Origin: an uncultured Methylococcaceae bacterium
GTDB taxonomy: Bacteria; Pseudomonadota; Gammaproteobacteria; Methylococcales; Methylomonadaceae
Length of the DNA stretch: 38,733 nt
NCBI GenBank assembly: GCA_903945375.1
Contig: CAJAVP010000097.1
Span: 1-38,733, forward strand
Direction of reading: 5' to 3'
How positions within the stretch are numbered: the first letter of the stretch is position 1; every line of letters begins with the position of its first letter. The position numbers were made by a program, and so were the translations under genes. The notes under the pieces were generated by a model. It made no database searches, had not been told where the DNA came from, and saw nothing but the letters and a program-made list of their open reading frames with translations. Shown piece after piece: positions 9,136-18,261 of this stretch.

Positions 9136-9234
9136 GATGAATTCCAAATATGAAATGAATGATTAGCGTGCAATGTTGTACGTCAGGTCATTATCATAAT
9201 TTCAATTAGCAAAGAAATTACACTCTTGTGGACA

Positions 9235-9642
9235 TTATTCTCGGGTAATAAACGCTAATTTACTAATTCCAGCTTTATGGACAATCGCCATGGCTTCTGC
9301 CACTTTCCCATATGGTACGGCGGTGTCGGCCTGCAATTGCACGGCAAGCTCACTATCGGCGGCGAGTAAGTCGTGTAGTTGTGATTCTAATGAGTCTAAG
9401 GCTTGTACTTTTTCATTCAACAGAATGCCGCCTTGCGCGTCTATGGATAAAGTCGCTAAATGTTTATCTGGGCTAGGATCGGTTTTTTCGGTCTTTGGCA
9501 AGTCCACATGGACGGCTTGGGTTAAGAGGGGCGCGGTCACGATAAAAACGACTAATAACACTAACATCACGTCAACCAGTGGCGTGACATTGATTTCACT
9601 CATCGCCTCGCGATCAGAGGATGAATCTGTTTTAAATCCCAT
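9235..9642 (-). CDS. exbD: Biopolymer transport protein ExbD
   Basis: The 135-residue protein has the ExbD/TolR layout: a short cytoplasmic start with EINVTPLVDVMLVLLVVFIV, one membrane helix carrying the proton-relay aspartate (Asp24), and a periplasmic domain ending AMAIVHKAGISKLAFITRE. ExbD works with ExbB as the proton-driven motor that energises TonB for outer-membrane uptake of iron chelates, cobalamin, copper ligands and similar cargo. Its ATG shares one base with the exbB stop (TAATG), so the two are translationally coupled. It is the last gene of tonB-exbB-exbD. Confidence 0.92.
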   Translation of the reverse strand: MGFKTDSSSDREAMSEINVTPLVDVMLVLLVVFIVTAPLLTQAVHVDLPKTEKTDPSPDKHLATLSIDAQGGILLNEKVQALDSLESQLHDLLAADSELAVQLQADTAVPYGKVAEAMAIVHKAGISKLAFITRE

Positions 9643-10304
9643 TATTCCTCTCCTGTATTAGCTTTAAGTCCGGCTTTAACCGCCAAATTAAGAAAATCAG
9701 TTGCGAAATATTCCAGCTCGCCTTCCGCCAGTTTGATACTGCGGATAAAGAAGTTATACGCTAATACCGCCGGTATCGCAGCGGCAATGCCAATGGCGGT
9801 GGTAACCAAGGCTTCACCGATAGGGCCAGCAACAACATCCAAGCTGGCTGATTTTGCAGCACTAATACTTTGTAACGCGTGCATAATGCCCCAGACCGTA
9901 CCGAACAAACCCACGAACGGTGAGGTACTGCCTATACTGGCGAGTATAGACAGACCTTGCTCTAAGGCTTTACGCTCTTTACTGATTTGCTGGCGCAACG
10001 AACGTTCAAGAATCGATTGAAGATCACCGCTTAATTCCAGTGTTGAGCGTTGACCTTGACCATCACTTAAGGCATGAAAACCGACGCCCGCGATACGACC
10101 TAGTGCACTCGAACCGTGTTCTAATGCAGCGGCGGCAGAGAGGTCGCTGGCTACCCAAAAAGTTTCAGCATAAGCACGGTTATTTCGGCTGATTGTCCAC
10201 ATCATCCAGCTTTTATAAAAAATAATTGACCAGGTGATAACGGAAAAACCGATTAAGACCCATAAGGTGATTTGTACAATATTGGTTGAAGAGAGTTCTA
10301 GCAT
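9642..10304 (-). CDS. exbB: ExbB/TolQ-type proton channel protein
   Basis: The 220-residue protein belongs to the MotA/TolQ/ExbB family. It has an N-terminal membrane helix (about 8-30, IVQITLWVLIGFSVITWSII), a cytoplasmic region, then two helices around LASIGSTSPFVGLFGTVWGI and VTTAIGIAAAIPAVLAYNFF with the family's GTVWGIM and A-PA elements. It forms the inner-membrane pentamer around ExbD. The gene lies 21 bp after tonB and overlaps exbD by one base, so it belongs to a TonB system rather than a Tol-Pal system. No tolA, tolB or pal is nearby. Confidence 0.92.
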   Translation of the reverse strand: MLELSSTNIVQITLWVLIGFSVITWSIIFYKSWMMWTISRNNRAYAETFWVASDLSAAAALEHGSSALGRIAGVGFHALSDGQGQRSTLELSGDLQSILERSLRQQISKERKALEQGLSILASIGSTSPFVGLFGTVWGIMHALQSISAAKSASLDVVAGPIGEALVTTAIGIAAAIPAVLAYNFFIRSIKLAEGELEYFATDFLNLAVKAGLKANTGEE

Positions 10305-10325
10305 AAATAACCTTGCTTTGGATTG

Positions 10326-11066
10326 TTAGTGTTTAAATTTGAAAGTAATGGGTACTCTAACCCAGTCATCGACGGATTTGTCGCCTTTATGAGCAGGAAT
10401 GAAACGCCAAGCCTTAACTTGTTCAACAGCCGATTCATCCAATATTTCATGACCACTGCTTTGAACGATTTTGACTTCCCCTGCCTCGCCGTTTGCTAAA
10501 ACACGTATTTCCAAGATGACCGTACCTTCCCATTGTCTGGTTTGTGCAATACGTGGGTAATGGGTTGGCGGATTATTGAGAGACGGGGACTTGTAATCTG
10601 CTTTTACCAAGGATTCTGTAACTGCCGGTGGTGTGGTTGTCTCCGCTTTAGTCGGAGTTGGTTCTAATCTAACGGCTTTCTCCGTCGTGCTTGCGACCGG
10701 CGGTGTAACGCGGGCTACATCTGGTAGAGTCGGTATCGGTAAAGGATTGGGTTTTAGTGCAGGTTTGGGTTTAGGTGTAGGTGTAATCGGTTTAGGTTTG
10801 GGTTTAGTGACAATAGCAGGCGGTTGCGGCTTAGCCGGTTTCGTTTCTGGCTCTTGTTTAGCTATGATTACGGGCTCTGCTTTAGCCGTTGGAGCAGACG
10901 TCAGCTCGACTTCGATCAATTGGGCGGGTTTGACCATCGGTGGCAACGTATCGGGTACGGTTTGCCAGCTAAGCCATGTTCCAAGATGTAAAAAAACCGA
11001 GAGGGCAATAGCCACCAGTGTCAATGAATAGGTATTCTGTCCTTGGGCAGGTGTTTTTTGAATCAT
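10326..11066 (-). CDS. tonB: TonB energy transducer
   Basis: The 246-residue protein has a single N-terminal membrane anchor (about 13-33, YSLTLVAIALSVFLHLGTWL). A long Pro/Lys-rich spacer (about 70-125, runs of KPKP and PTPKPKP) spans the periplasm. The C-terminal TonB domain (about 168-246) includes YPRIAQTRQWEGTVILEIRV, the SSGHEILDESA-EQV-AWRF core and a final VPITFKFKH. The Ser/His pattern in the membrane helix (SVFLH) matches the residues that contact ExbB/ExbD. It heads a three-gene operon with exbB and exbD. The ~276 bp upstream contain no obvious Fur box by eye, so iron control is not shown. Confidence 0.93.
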   Translation of the reverse strand: MIQKTPAQGQNTYSLTLVAIALSVFLHLGTWLSWQTVPDTLPPMVKPAQLIEVELTSAPTAKAEPVIIAKQEPETKPAKPQPPAIVTKPKPKPITPTPKPKPALKPNPLPIPTLPDVARVTPPVASTTEKAVRLEPTPTKAETTTPPAVTESLVKADYKSPSLNNPPTHYPRIAQTRQWEGTVILEIRVLANGEAGEVKIVQSSGHEILDESAVEQVKAWRFIPAHKGDKSVDDWVRVPITFKFKH

Positions 11067-11342
11067 TAAGTAGTTGGTAAATAACGGACTAAACTGGGAT
11101 TAAATGGCTGAAACCACAGCCCAAGGACTTGGCATTGGCGATCAACAAAGCAGACGATACACCTTGTTGCAATTAGCCTGTTGGAGTAGATGCCTAATTG
11201 GCTGGCAATTCTATCAGGCAGTTAGCTGAAAAACGAGCTTTTATCATGATTAAACTTAGTCTAACGACAACTCAGTCATTAGGCAAACGTGTGTTAACAC
11301 CCGTTCACTTGTATTTCTCCTGTTAATCGTTATAAAAATCGC
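11067..11342. other. Intergenic region between lpxK and tonB
   Basis: These 276 bases hold no supported gene. The tonB promoter must lie here, or tonB reads through from lpxK; no terminator was recognised after lpxK. AGCT-flanked A-tract DNA at 11224-11240 (AGCTGAAAAACGAGCTT) is a weak inverted repeat. The largest frames are under 20 codons and were not called. Confidence 0.4.
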
Positions 11343-12365
11343 TTAAGTATTAAGGATGTCGTGTTTTTTGACTAGCCGTAGCAGTTGTTCAGTAAATGCG
11401 AGTTCTGGACTCGCCGTGACTGGCACGTACCAATGCTGTTTGCTAGCAAATGCCGCGCACTTGACAGCGTCTTTTTCTGTCATCAAGACCGGCTGATCAT
11501 CGTCAAAAACAATATCACCGTGCCGAAAGGCATAATGATCAGGAAAACTGTGCTTGCTACTGGCGATACCGTGAGCGGCTAAGTGTTTAAAAAAACGCTG
11601 AGGATTGCCGATTCCCGCTAGGGCGTGACATGGGCGGTCAGAAAATTGGCTTAAGGGGATTTGTTTGCCCGTGACTAAATTAACCGCTGTATTGCCAATA
11701 AGCTGCATGGCGTATTCATTGTCTTCGTATTTTTCACCGTTGACGATAATTAAGTCGACGCTTTGCAAACGACTAATAGGCTCGCGTAATGGGCCCGCTG
11801 GAAGGCAATAGCCATTGCCAAAACGACGCTCGCCATCAATGACGGCAATTTCAATATCACGTCGCAAAGCATAATGTTGTAAGCCGTCATCCGAGAGAAG
11901 GATTGTACAAGCATGCTCTCTTAACAGGTGTATGGCAGCCTCTACACGTCGTGGGCCGACTACCACCGGACAGCCCGTTTGTTTGGCCAGCACTAACGCT
12001 TCATCACCAACCAAAGCAGCTGAGCTGTCGGTACTGACTGATTGAGGCCAAGAGTCTACCTGACCACCATAGCCCCGGCTGATAATGCCGGGTTTATAGC
12101 CGAGTGTTTTGAGCCAATTTGCCATCCAGATGATTAATGGTGTTTTGCCGGTTCCACCAACGGTGATATTGCCGATGACAATGACCGGTACAGGTAAACG
12201 AGTGGATTTTAATAACCTCAGACGGTACAAAAATTTTCTAAATCGCACCACATCAGCAAATAAAAAGCCAAATGGCATCAGCCACATGCCGATAAATTGA
12301 TCTTTATACCAAACATTTTCAAGCCACTTTTGGCATTGAGCATAGCGGTTGCTGACGCTTATCAT
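11343..12365 (-). CDS. lpxK: Tetraacyldisaccharide 4'-kinase
   Basis: The 340-residue protein matches LpxK along its length: an N-terminal membrane-associated helix (WLMPFGFLFADVVRFR), the P-loop GNITVGGTGKTPLIIWMANW (about 64-83), then GYKPGIISRGYGG, GDEALVLA, ILLSDDGLQHYALRRDIEI and VIDGERRFGNG-LPAGPLREP. It phosphorylates the 4'-position of the lipid A disaccharide at the inner face of the inner membrane. The ATG overlaps the preceding exbD-like stop by 4 bp (ATGA), giving a coupled exbB-exbD-lpxK operon. In many gammaproteobacteria msbA sits in this operon; it is absent here. Confidence 0.95.
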   Translation of the reverse strand: MISVSNRYAQCQKWLENVWYKDQFIGMWLMPFGFLFADVVRFRKFLYRLRLLKSTRLPVPVIVIGNITVGGTGKTPLIIWMANWLKTLGYKPGIISRGYGGQVDSWPQSVSTDSSAALVGDEALVLAKQTGCPVVVGPRRVEAAIHLLREHACTILLSDDGLQHYALRRDIEIAVIDGERRFGNGYCLPAGPLREPISRLQSVDLIIVNGEKYEDNEYAMQLIGNTAVNLVTGKQIPLSQFSDRPCHALAGIGNPQRFFKHLAAHGIASSKHSFPDHYAFRHGDIVFDDDQPVLMTEKDAVKCAAFASKQHWYVPVTASPELAFTEQLLRLVKKHDILNT

Positions 12366-12802
12366 GGTTTTTTGTTATCCGGTTTAAGTGCGCCAAAACT
12401 AATACGGCTATAACCTGCATGAGCGGCAGCATCTAAGGCTTTCATGACAGCTTGATGCGGCGTATTGCTATCCGCATTGATAATAACAGGTATTTGAGCG
12501 GGATCAGTCGCTGATTTTCGTAATGCCTGAATTAAAGTATCCAGTTGTTGGTTAATCAACTCATGCGGTAATTCATCATTTCTTTGTAAATAATACACCC
12601 CATCCACATCAATGCTGAGTGTGACGCTGTCGGGGGGCTCTTCAGTTAGTGTTGCATCGGCTTCAGGCAATTGGATTTTAATTTCGGTTTGTCTGGAGAA
12701 CGTTGTACTCACCATGAAAAAAAACAGCAGCAATAAGACGACATCGACCATTGAGGTCATGGAAATCTCAGGCGTTACTCGCCGTTTACGATGAAATTTC
12801 AT
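12362..12802 (-). CDS. ExbD/TolR family protein, second copy
   Basis: The 146-residue protein has the ExbD topology: a basic N-terminus (MKFHRKRR), ISMTSMVDVVLLLLFFFMVS with the membrane aspartate (Asp19), and a periplasmic domain ending ALDAAAHAGYSRISFGALKP. It is diverged from the ExbD at 9235-9642. The 4-bp overlaps with the exbB-like gene before it and lpxK after it show tight coupling. In related bacteria this exbB2-exbD2-lpxK arrangement is common, but the partner energised by this motor is not clear. No dedicated tonB lies next to it, although a TonB is encoded 1.3 kb away. Confidence 0.88.
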   Translation of the reverse strand: MKFHRKRRVTPEISMTSMVDVVLLLLFFFMVSTTFSRQTEIKIQLPEADATLTEEPPDSVTLSIDVDGVYYLQRNDELPHELINQQLDTLIQALRKSATDPAQIPVIINADSNTPHQAVMKALDAAAHAGYSRISFGALKPDNKKP

Positions 12803-13416
12803 AGCAGTGGCTCACGATCACCATGCAGGATATCAACTAATTTGAGCGCTTCAGCTTCCATGTTCACCACAAACTCATCAACAAGACGCTCGAAATAGCG
12901 ATGAAAAATAAGACTGGGAATCGCCACTGTCAAACCGGCAGCAGTGGTGATTAAAGCGACAGAAATACCGCTAGCTAAAACAGCGGGGTCACCAACGCCA
13001 TGTGCGACGATCGCAGTAAACGCCTGAATCATACCGATGACCGTGCCTAATAAGCCTAACAGCGGGGCAATCGAGGCGATAGTCCCTAAGGTGTTTAAAT
13101 AGCGCTCTAGCTGGTTGACCACTTGATGACCCGCTTCTTCTATACATTCTTTCATAACATCTCGCCCGTGATGACTATTTGCCAGCCCCGCCGCGAGTAC
13201 AAAACCTAATTGCGAGTTGCTTTTTAATAGATGTAACGTTTTATCATCGAGTTTTTTTTCACGGCTTAATCGCCAGACTTGGGGAACTAAATCGGGTGGC
13301 AAGACTTTCTTTTTTTGCAATGTCCAAAAACGCTCGATAATAATTGCCATCGCGGCAAGCGAGCAAAGAATCAATGGCATCATCATCCAGCCGCCACTTT
13401 TTATGATTTCAAACAC
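12799..13416 (-). CDS. MotA/TolQ/ExbB family proton channel, second copy
   Basis: The 205-residue protein has the MotA/TolQ/ExbB fold: helix 1 (about 8-27, GGWMMMPLILCSLAAMAIII), then LGTIASIAPLLGLLGTVIGM and ISVALITTAAGLTVAIPSLI as the second and third helices. The start is GTG at 13416, preceded by AGGA at good spacing. It heads an operon with the exbD-like gene and lpxK, with 4-bp overlaps at each junction. Relative to the first ExbB it belongs to a distinct ExbB type (short form, MFEIIKSGG start). It is inferred to supply proton-driven work to an envelope process linked to lipid A, but no partner is visible here. Confidence 0.88.
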   Translation of the reverse strand: MFEIIKSGGWMMMPLILCSLAAMAIIIERFWTLQKKKVLPPDLVPQVWRLSREKKLDDKTLHLLKSNSQLGFVLAAGLANSHHGRDVMKECIEEAGHQVVNQLERYLNTLGTIASIAPLLGLLGTVIGMIQAFTAIVAHGVGDPAVLASGISVALITTAAGLTVAIPSLIFHRYFERLVDEFVVNMEAEALKLVDILHGDREPLL

Positions 13417-13467
13417 GATTTTTCCTGATAAAGTATAAGGGTAATAAATTGTTGCATGGTGTTTATT

Positions 13468-14628
13468 TTATCCTAAAGCCGCTTGAACACGAGGCGTTTT
13501 GCCAATCCAAATCACTGCAATGATTAAGGCCACACCACAGGCCATAGCGGCAAGCGTAAAAACAAGCTCAGATCCCGCAGTTTCCCAAAAATAACCGCTA
13601 TAAATGCCACCCAGCATACCACCAAGTCCATAACAAAGGCTGCCGTATAAGGCTTGACCTTTGCCTTGATGTATACGACCAAAATAACGATGAACCAAAT
13701 GAATCGCTGCGACATGGGTGCTGCCAAAGGTTGCGGCATGTAAAACTTGGGCGGCGATTAATACCGGCAAATTATCCGCATATTTTGCAATCAACAGCCA
13801 TCGAATGATCGCCAAAAAAATACTACACAGAAAAATGCGTCGTAGCGAAAAGCGCCGCAACACTTTTTGCATCAATAAAAATAACAAAACCTCAGCAATA
13901 ATACCCAGTGCCCAAAGGCTACCGGTTAACGTGGCTGAATAGTGTAATTGCTTTAAATAAATCGAATAGAAGACGTAATAAGGCGTATGAGCAAATTGCA
14001 GCAGCGTACCCGCCACAAAAAAAGCAATGACTTCAGGTTTTTTGATAATTTCTAAGAGACTCAGTGAGGTTTTTGTGTGTTCATTGGGATGCGCTTCAGG
14101 GATGAGCAAACTCACTAATGCCCCTAAGCCTAATAATGTCGTAATAGCAATCGGTAATAAAATGAGTGGCAAGCTATCCAGCAATATACCAATGCCGAGC
14201 ACAGCAACAATAAAGCCAATCGAACCCCAAAGCCGAATCTGACTGTAATGGTGTGGCTTTTCACGTAAATGAAATAAGGTCACGGCCTCAAATTGGGGAA
14301 GTGCGGCATTCCAAAAAAAACTGAAACTGATAGTAATCAGCGCAAATCCAAAATAACGATCGACATACAAAAAACCGGCAAACAGTACAGTTGAAATGAG
14401 CGAGGTAATGCGGATGATTGGCATACTTTTTTGGGTATGATCCGCAATCCACCCCCATAAGTTGGGGGAAATGATTTTCGTACCCGCCATGAGCGCGAAC
14501 AGCTCGCCAATTTGTGCGGTATTGCAACCGACCTCTTTAAGGTACAAACTCCAATAAGGAGAAAGAACACCTAGAGTTGCAAAGTAAAAAAAATAATAGC
14601 CCGACAAACGCCAGTAAGGAATAGTCAT
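13468..14628 (-). CDS. MFS transporter (HcaT/LacY-like group), 386 aa
   Basis: About twelve hydrophobic helices are spread over 386 residues. The start PYWRLSGYYFFYFATLGVLS and the following YWSLYLKEVGCNTAQIGEL are characteristic of the MFS_1-like group that includes HcaT and related permeases. The loop between helices 2 and 3 (GWIADHTQKSMPIIR) holds the MFS motif-A region in a reduced form. The C-terminal half contains LHAATFGSTHVAAIHLVHRYF and GQALYGSLCYGLGGMLGGI. The substrate cannot be told. It begins 48 bp after aroC, beyond a 30-bp palindrome, so it may be transcribed with or separately from prmB-aroC. Confidence 0.82.
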   Translation of the reverse strand: MTIPYWRLSGYYFFYFATLGVLSPYWSLYLKEVGCNTAQIGELFALMAGTKIISPNLWGWIADHTQKSMPIIRITSLISTVLFAGFLYVDRYFGFALITISFSFFWNAALPQFEAVTLFHLREKPHHYSQIRLWGSIGFIVAVLGIGILLDSLPLILLPIAITTLLGLGALVSLLIPEAHPNEHTKTSLSLLEIIKKPEVIAFFVAGTLLQFAHTPYYVFYSIYLKQLHYSATLTGSLWALGIIAEVLLFLLMQKVLRRFSLRRIFLCSIFLAIIRWLLIAKYADNLPVLIAAQVLHAATFGSTHVAAIHLVHRYFGRIHQGKGQALYGSLCYGLGGMLGGIYSGYFWETAGSELVFTLAAMACGVALIIAVIWIGKTPRVQAALG

Positions 14629-14641
14629 AACATATTGACAG

Positions 14642-14671
14642 TAAAGCTGAAAACCTAGGTTTTCAGCTTTA
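14642..14671. repeat. Perfect 30-bp loopless palindrome between aroC and the MFS gene
   Basis: The arms are TAAAGCTGAAAACCT (14642-14656) and its exact reverse complement (14657-14671), with no spacer and the centre AACCTAGGTT. It starts six bases after the aroC stop. As RNA it would fold into a long hairpin and could end aroC transcription, although only a short T stretch follows on the minus strand. A second palindrome of the same length and same centre lies at 34995-35024. Confidence 0.75.
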
Positions 14672-14676
14672 AGTGT

Positions 14677-15765
14677 TTATCTTAAAATCGGTAGCCCTGA
14701 GACAACACCGGTATTTTGCGCTCTATGGCGTAAAAAATGATCCATGAGGACAATCGCCATCATCGCTTCAGCAATGGGTGTGGCACGAATGCCCACGCAA
14801 GGATCATGACGACCTTCGGTAATGACAGTGGCTGCTTCGCCGTGTTGATTAATGGTTTGTCCGGGTAAACGCAAGCTGGAGGTGGGTTTAATAGCAAGAC
14901 TGGCAGTAATAGCTTGACCGCTGGAAATGCCGCCTAAAATACCGCCTGCATGGTTGCTTAAAAAACCCTCGGGACTGATTTCATCGCGAAATTGTGTGCC
15001 TTTGCTGTTGACGCACGCAAACCCATCACCAATTTCCACACCTTTGACGGCGTTAATACTCATGAGAGCATAAGCTAATTCAGCATCTAAGCGATCAAAA
15101 ATCGGCTCACCTAAACCGGGTGGAACGTTACTGGCCACCACTTCAATTTTTGCACCTATCGAATCGCCTTCTTTACGCAAGGCATCCATGAATTGTTCCA
15201 TGACAACGATTTTATCGGCGTCAGGGCAGAAAAAAGGGTTGCTATCAATAATAGCCCAATCAACTTTTTCGATTTTGATAGGGCCTAATTGCGAAAGATA
15301 GCCGCGAATCGTAATCCCCGCCTGCTCGCTGAGATATTTTTTAGCAATGCTTCCAGCAGCAACCCGCATCGCGGTTTCACGGGCTGACGATCTACCGCCG
15401 CCACGATAATCACGAAAACCGTATTTTTGTTGATAGGTGTAATCGGCATGACCTGGCCTAAACGTGTCAGCAATCTTGGTGTAATCCTTGGAGCGTTGAT
15501 CAGTGTTTTCGATCAATAAACCGATCGGTGTGCCGGTGGTTTTACCTTCAAAGACACCAGATAAAATTTTAACCTCATCCGCTTCACGCCGTTGCGTAGT
15601 ATGGCGAGATGTACCGGGTTTACGACGATCCAAATCCAACTGAATATCCGCTTCGCATAAGGCCATGCCGGGTGGACAGCCGTCAACGATGCAGCCTAAA
15701 GCCAAACCGTGGCTTTCACCAAACGTGGTGACTGTAAATAATTTACCGAGAGTATTTCCAGACAT
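14677..15765 (-). CDS. aroC: Chorismate synthase
   Basis: The 362-residue protein carries the chorismate synthase signatures: GESHG near the start ([20 protein letters not shown]), [28 protein letters not shown] with the conserved Arg/Ser residues, and near the end [18 protein letters not shown]. It converts EPSP to chorismate using reduced FMN, the last step of the shikimate pathway, in the cytoplasm. Length and start match the family. The ATG shares one base with the prmB stop (TAATG), so it is coupled to prmB, a pairing seen in many gammaproteobacteria. Confidence 0.97.
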   Translation of the reverse strand: MSGNTLGKLFTVTTFGESHGLALGCIVDGCPPGMALCEADIQLDLDRRKPGTSRHTTQRREADEVKILSGVFEGKTTGTPIGLLIENTDQRSKDYTKIADTFRPGHADYTYQQKYGFRDYRGGGRSSARETAMRVAAGSIAKKYLSEQAGITIRGYLSQLGPIKIEKVDWAIIDSNPFFCPDADKIVVMEQFMDALRKEGDSIGAKIEVVASNVPPGLGEPIFDRLDAELAYALMSINAVKGVEIGDGFACVNSKGTQFRDEISPEGFLSNHAGGILGGISSGQAITASLAIKPTSSLRLPGQTINQHGEAATVITEGRHDPCVGIRATPIAEAMMAIVLMDHFLRHRAQNTGVVSGLPILR

Positions 15766-16697
15766 TAGCTCAACGCCGCCACGAAAAGAGGATGATAAAG
15801 ATTGACTTGCTCTGCGGTTAGTAAAAATACACCGTCTCCACCGCGTTCAAAATCCAGCCAGTAAAAAGGGACTTCAGGGAAGGTATTTTGTAGGGTTTCT
15901 GCACTACTGCCCACCTCAACAACCAAAATACCTTTTTCCGTCAGATAATTATCTGCATCGGCTAACAATCTGATCACAATATCTAAGCCAGACTCGCCAC
16001 CTTTTAGACCGATTTCTGGTTCCGCACGAAACTCAGCTGGTAATTGCTCCCATTCCTCATGGCAAACATAGGGCGGATTACTGACAATGATGTCGTAATG
16101 GGTTTCTGGCAGCTCTTCAAATAAATCAGATTGATATAGCGTAATAACCCCATCGAGTTGATGTTTGCTGATATTAATTTCTGCAACTTCGATAGCGTCT
16201 TTTGATAACTCAATGGCATCGACAAAGGCATCAGGGAACGCATAAGCACAGGCAATCGCGATACAGCCACTACCGGTACATAGATCGAGTATGCCTTGCA
16301 CATGATCTTCATCAACCCAAGGTGCAAAACGTTTTTCAATTAATTCGGCAATCGGCGACCTAGGTACAAGTACCCGCTCATCGACATAAAACGATAGGCC
16401 GGCGAAAATAGCTTCATGGGTTAAATAAGCCCCAGGAATACGAGTGTTGATACGTTTGTCAATGATTTCAATGACATGCTGGCGCTCGTCCAAGGTCAAG
16501 ACCGTATCAAAATACGCTTCACTCAAATCATATGGTTGATGAATTGTGTGCAAAACCAAGGCGGCCGCCTCGTCAAGCGCCGTAATTGTACCGTGACCAA
16601 AGTTGACTTGGGACTCTGCAAAGCGGCTGGAAGCCCAGCGGATGTAGTCGCGAAGGGTAGCTAAGGTGGTTAAAACTTCAGAAGGTGTTGATTGCAT
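15765..16697 (-). CDS. prmB: Ribosomal protein L3 glutamine N5-methyltransferase
   Basis: The 310-residue SAM-dependent methyltransferase has the PrmB-type N-terminal helical domain ([15 protein letters not shown], then FGHGT), the SAM-binding [20 protein letters not shown] (about 138-157) and the catalytic NPPY ([14 protein letters not shown]). NPPY is the glutamine-N5 methylation motif shared with PrmC. The RF-modifying PrmC is shorter and has a different N-terminus; the GHGT element and 310-aa length favour PrmB. Substrate L3 follows from the family. It is the first gene of prmB-aroC. Confidence 0.93.
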   Translation of the reverse strand: MQSTPSEVLTTLATLRDYIRWASSRFAESQVNFGHGTITALDEAAALVLHTIHQPYDLSEAYFDTVLTLDERQHVIEIIDKRINTRIPGAYLTHEAIFAGLSFYVDERVLVPRSPIAELIEKRFAPWVDEDHVQGILDLCTGSGCIAIACAYAFPDAFVDAIELSKDAIEVAEINISKHQLDGVITLYQSDLFEELPETHYDIIVSNPPYVCHEEWEQLPAEFRAEPEIGLKGGESGLDIVIRLLADADNYLTEKGILVVEVGSSAETLQNTFPEVPFYWLDFERGGDGVFLLTAEQVNLYHPLFVAALS

Positions 16698-16765
16698 AAT
16701 TCATTTCAATAAAAGTGGAGGTAAAAAGGAAGATAAACCGGGCTTAATTCGATGAATCCAATGCG

Positions 16766-17578
16766 TTATAAACCATCAGCCTTAGCCTTGGCCTCTTTGG
16801 CACCGTCGTAATTTTTCTGTATTTCTCTGGCTTTGGCAATTAAAAGCCAACTGTGTTTTTTTAGTGCTGCATCATTGGCGGCGAGTTGAGCGGCTTTTTT
16901 CGCTAAATCTTCAGCTAATCGAGGCTTGGCTTCTTTCATCCGCAGCAGCGCTAATTTGTAATATAACGTGGCATTTCTAGGCTCTATTCTAATCGCGCGT
17001 TCGATGGTAGTTGCCGCCGTTGGTAAGTTGCCTCCTTCCGCATTTTGGTTGGCGGCAATCACCAGTGCGCCAATGGCAGGTGATAAGGGGGCAAACGTGG
17101 TTAGTGGCTCAAATGCCAACGTTGGTGGAACTTCAGGTGGCGGCGGTGGCGCGAGTATAACCGGTGGTAACAACACTTGCGGCTTAACTTCCGTTGGTGT
17201 TGGCACGGCAGGCGGATTAGATTCCGGCGGTGGTGAGGGCGTTACGGTCAGTGCATTTGGCGTTTGTTGTTGTAAGGCTGCCAGCTCTTGTTCTTGCTCA
17301 GGCGTTAATAAAGAGGTCGGCTGTTCGCTATTTAAAGGTTCAGCGGGCAACTCGGTCATCGGTGTACTTTGCGCTTCGGGCAAGGCTTTAATTTGTATAT
17401 TTTCTGATGATTCTGGAGTCGGAGGCGGTATAGGCGTAGGTATTGGCACAGGCGCTGGGCGGGCGACCACAGGACGGCTTTGATAAACGGGAGCAGGGAG
17501 CTGTGAACCTGAAAGCCCCGCACAACCGACCAGTGCTGATGGTAAAATACTGATTAAAAGAAGTCGTTTAGTGAGCAT
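16766..17578 (-). CDS. Proline-rich TPR lipoprotein, 270 aa
   Basis: The N-terminus LLLISILPSALVGCAGLS has a lipobox (LVGC, Cys19), so the protein should be a lipoprotein. A long low-complexity stretch (about 25-155) rich in Pro, Thr, Glu and Gln follows (runs such as PVPIPTPIPPPTPE), probably an unstructured spacer. The last ~100 residues form TPR-like helices (LVIAANQNAEGGNLPTAATT, ATLYYKLALLRMKEAKPRLA, LLIAKAREIQKNYDGAKEAK). The layout suggests a tethered periplasmic adaptor; no partner can be named. It lies 68 bp upstream of prmB on the same strand and may be cotranscribed. Confidence 0.75.
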   Translation of the reverse strand: MLTKRLLLISILPSALVGCAGLSGSQLPAPVYQSRPVVARPAPVPIPTPIPPPTPESSENIQIKALPEAQSTPMTELPAEPLNSEQPTSLLTPEQEQELAALQQQTPNALTVTPSPPPESNPPAVPTPTEVKPQVLLPPVILAPPPPPEVPPTLAFEPLTTFAPLSPAIGALVIAANQNAEGGNLPTAATTIERAIRIEPRNATLYYKLALLRMKEAKPRLAEDLAKKAAQLAANDAALKKHSWLLIAKAREIQKNYDGAKEAKAKADGL

Positions 17579-17764
17579 GGTGGGAAATAGTCAGCCAGTT
17601 TGGACTGGCAATGAGTGAGCATAAGTGGATTATAAATGCCTTACTTGATTTCTACCAGTTCGCTTATGTTTCATGCATGCGTCAATAGCCGCTCAATGAT
17701 AGAGGTTATGTTTATTAATTTATTATTTTTCAATTAGATAGTTTTTTTCATTCAAGCGTAATGG

Positions 17765-18261
17765 TTACTCAGTAAGCAGCGCTTTTAATGCTAACAGAGG
17801 AACATTCATTACTTTGGGTTCAAAGCTGGATTGATTGGATAATTCTAAATGACCACCATGTTGGGTAATCACATACAGCCCTTTATCTAATGGCGTAGGT
17901 GGCAATATTGTTGGGTATTACCTGCCTGCCACTGCACCTAAAATACGATGTTCTTGATAACGAGGAAGGCGCCGTTTAATTTTACCTAGCCATTCAAGGT
18001 GTTCATTGACGTCATCCACACTTAAATGGCTTTTACATTCGATGGTAATCGTGTCTTTATCGTTAACGACCAACAAATCAATTTCCAATCCGTCACCATC
18101 TCGCTTAACAGAAATACTTTGTTGAACTTCGTACACATCAATACCGCATTGTTGAAATAATCTGACGGCGGTGGGCGTACTGCTTCTTCAACAAACTCCC
18201 CTAAACGATCGTTTAAATGCCCAACTCTAGCAGTAATGACCTTGATGTCACGAGCCGTTTT
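17765..18261 (-). pseudogene. Decayed PD-(D/E)XK nuclease-like gene (DUF3782-type)
   Basis: Several frames read on the minus strand join into one protein. LNDRLGEFVEEAVRP lies in one frame (to about 18175). AVRLFQQCGIDVYEVQQ then continues in another, with EIDLLVVNDKD and ITIECKSHLSVDDVNEHLEW. VIPNNIATYAI is in a third after AVAG, and GLYVITQHGGHLELSN is back in the second, ending at the TAA at 17765-17767. The Asp of EID and the Glu and Lys of ECK form a PD-(D/E)XK catalytic set. The lesions look like single-base indels near 18170, 17922 and 17887; the one near 17922 is a lost base in an expected Gly-Met-Val, which creates an apparent TAA at 17918-17920. The family (coiled-coil N-terminus plus nuclease-like C-terminus) is known as scattered hypothetical proteins. 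Upstream bases to 18499 and downstream 17579-17764 show nothing further. Confidence 0.75.

Noticed and set aside
10741-10800. Short G/T-rich tandem units on the plus strand
   Set aside because: They are the codon-level trace of the KP/PTP repeats of TonB, not an independent DNA repeat.
10633-11031. 132-codon plus-strand frame, Gly/Val-rich
   Set aside because: It lies opposite the Pro/Lys-rich spacer of tonB; the low-complexity codons leave the complement open.
16968-17483. 171-codon plus-strand frame, Gly/Ser-rich
   Set aside because: It mirrors the proline-rich stretch of the TPR lipoprotein gene and has no signal or domain.
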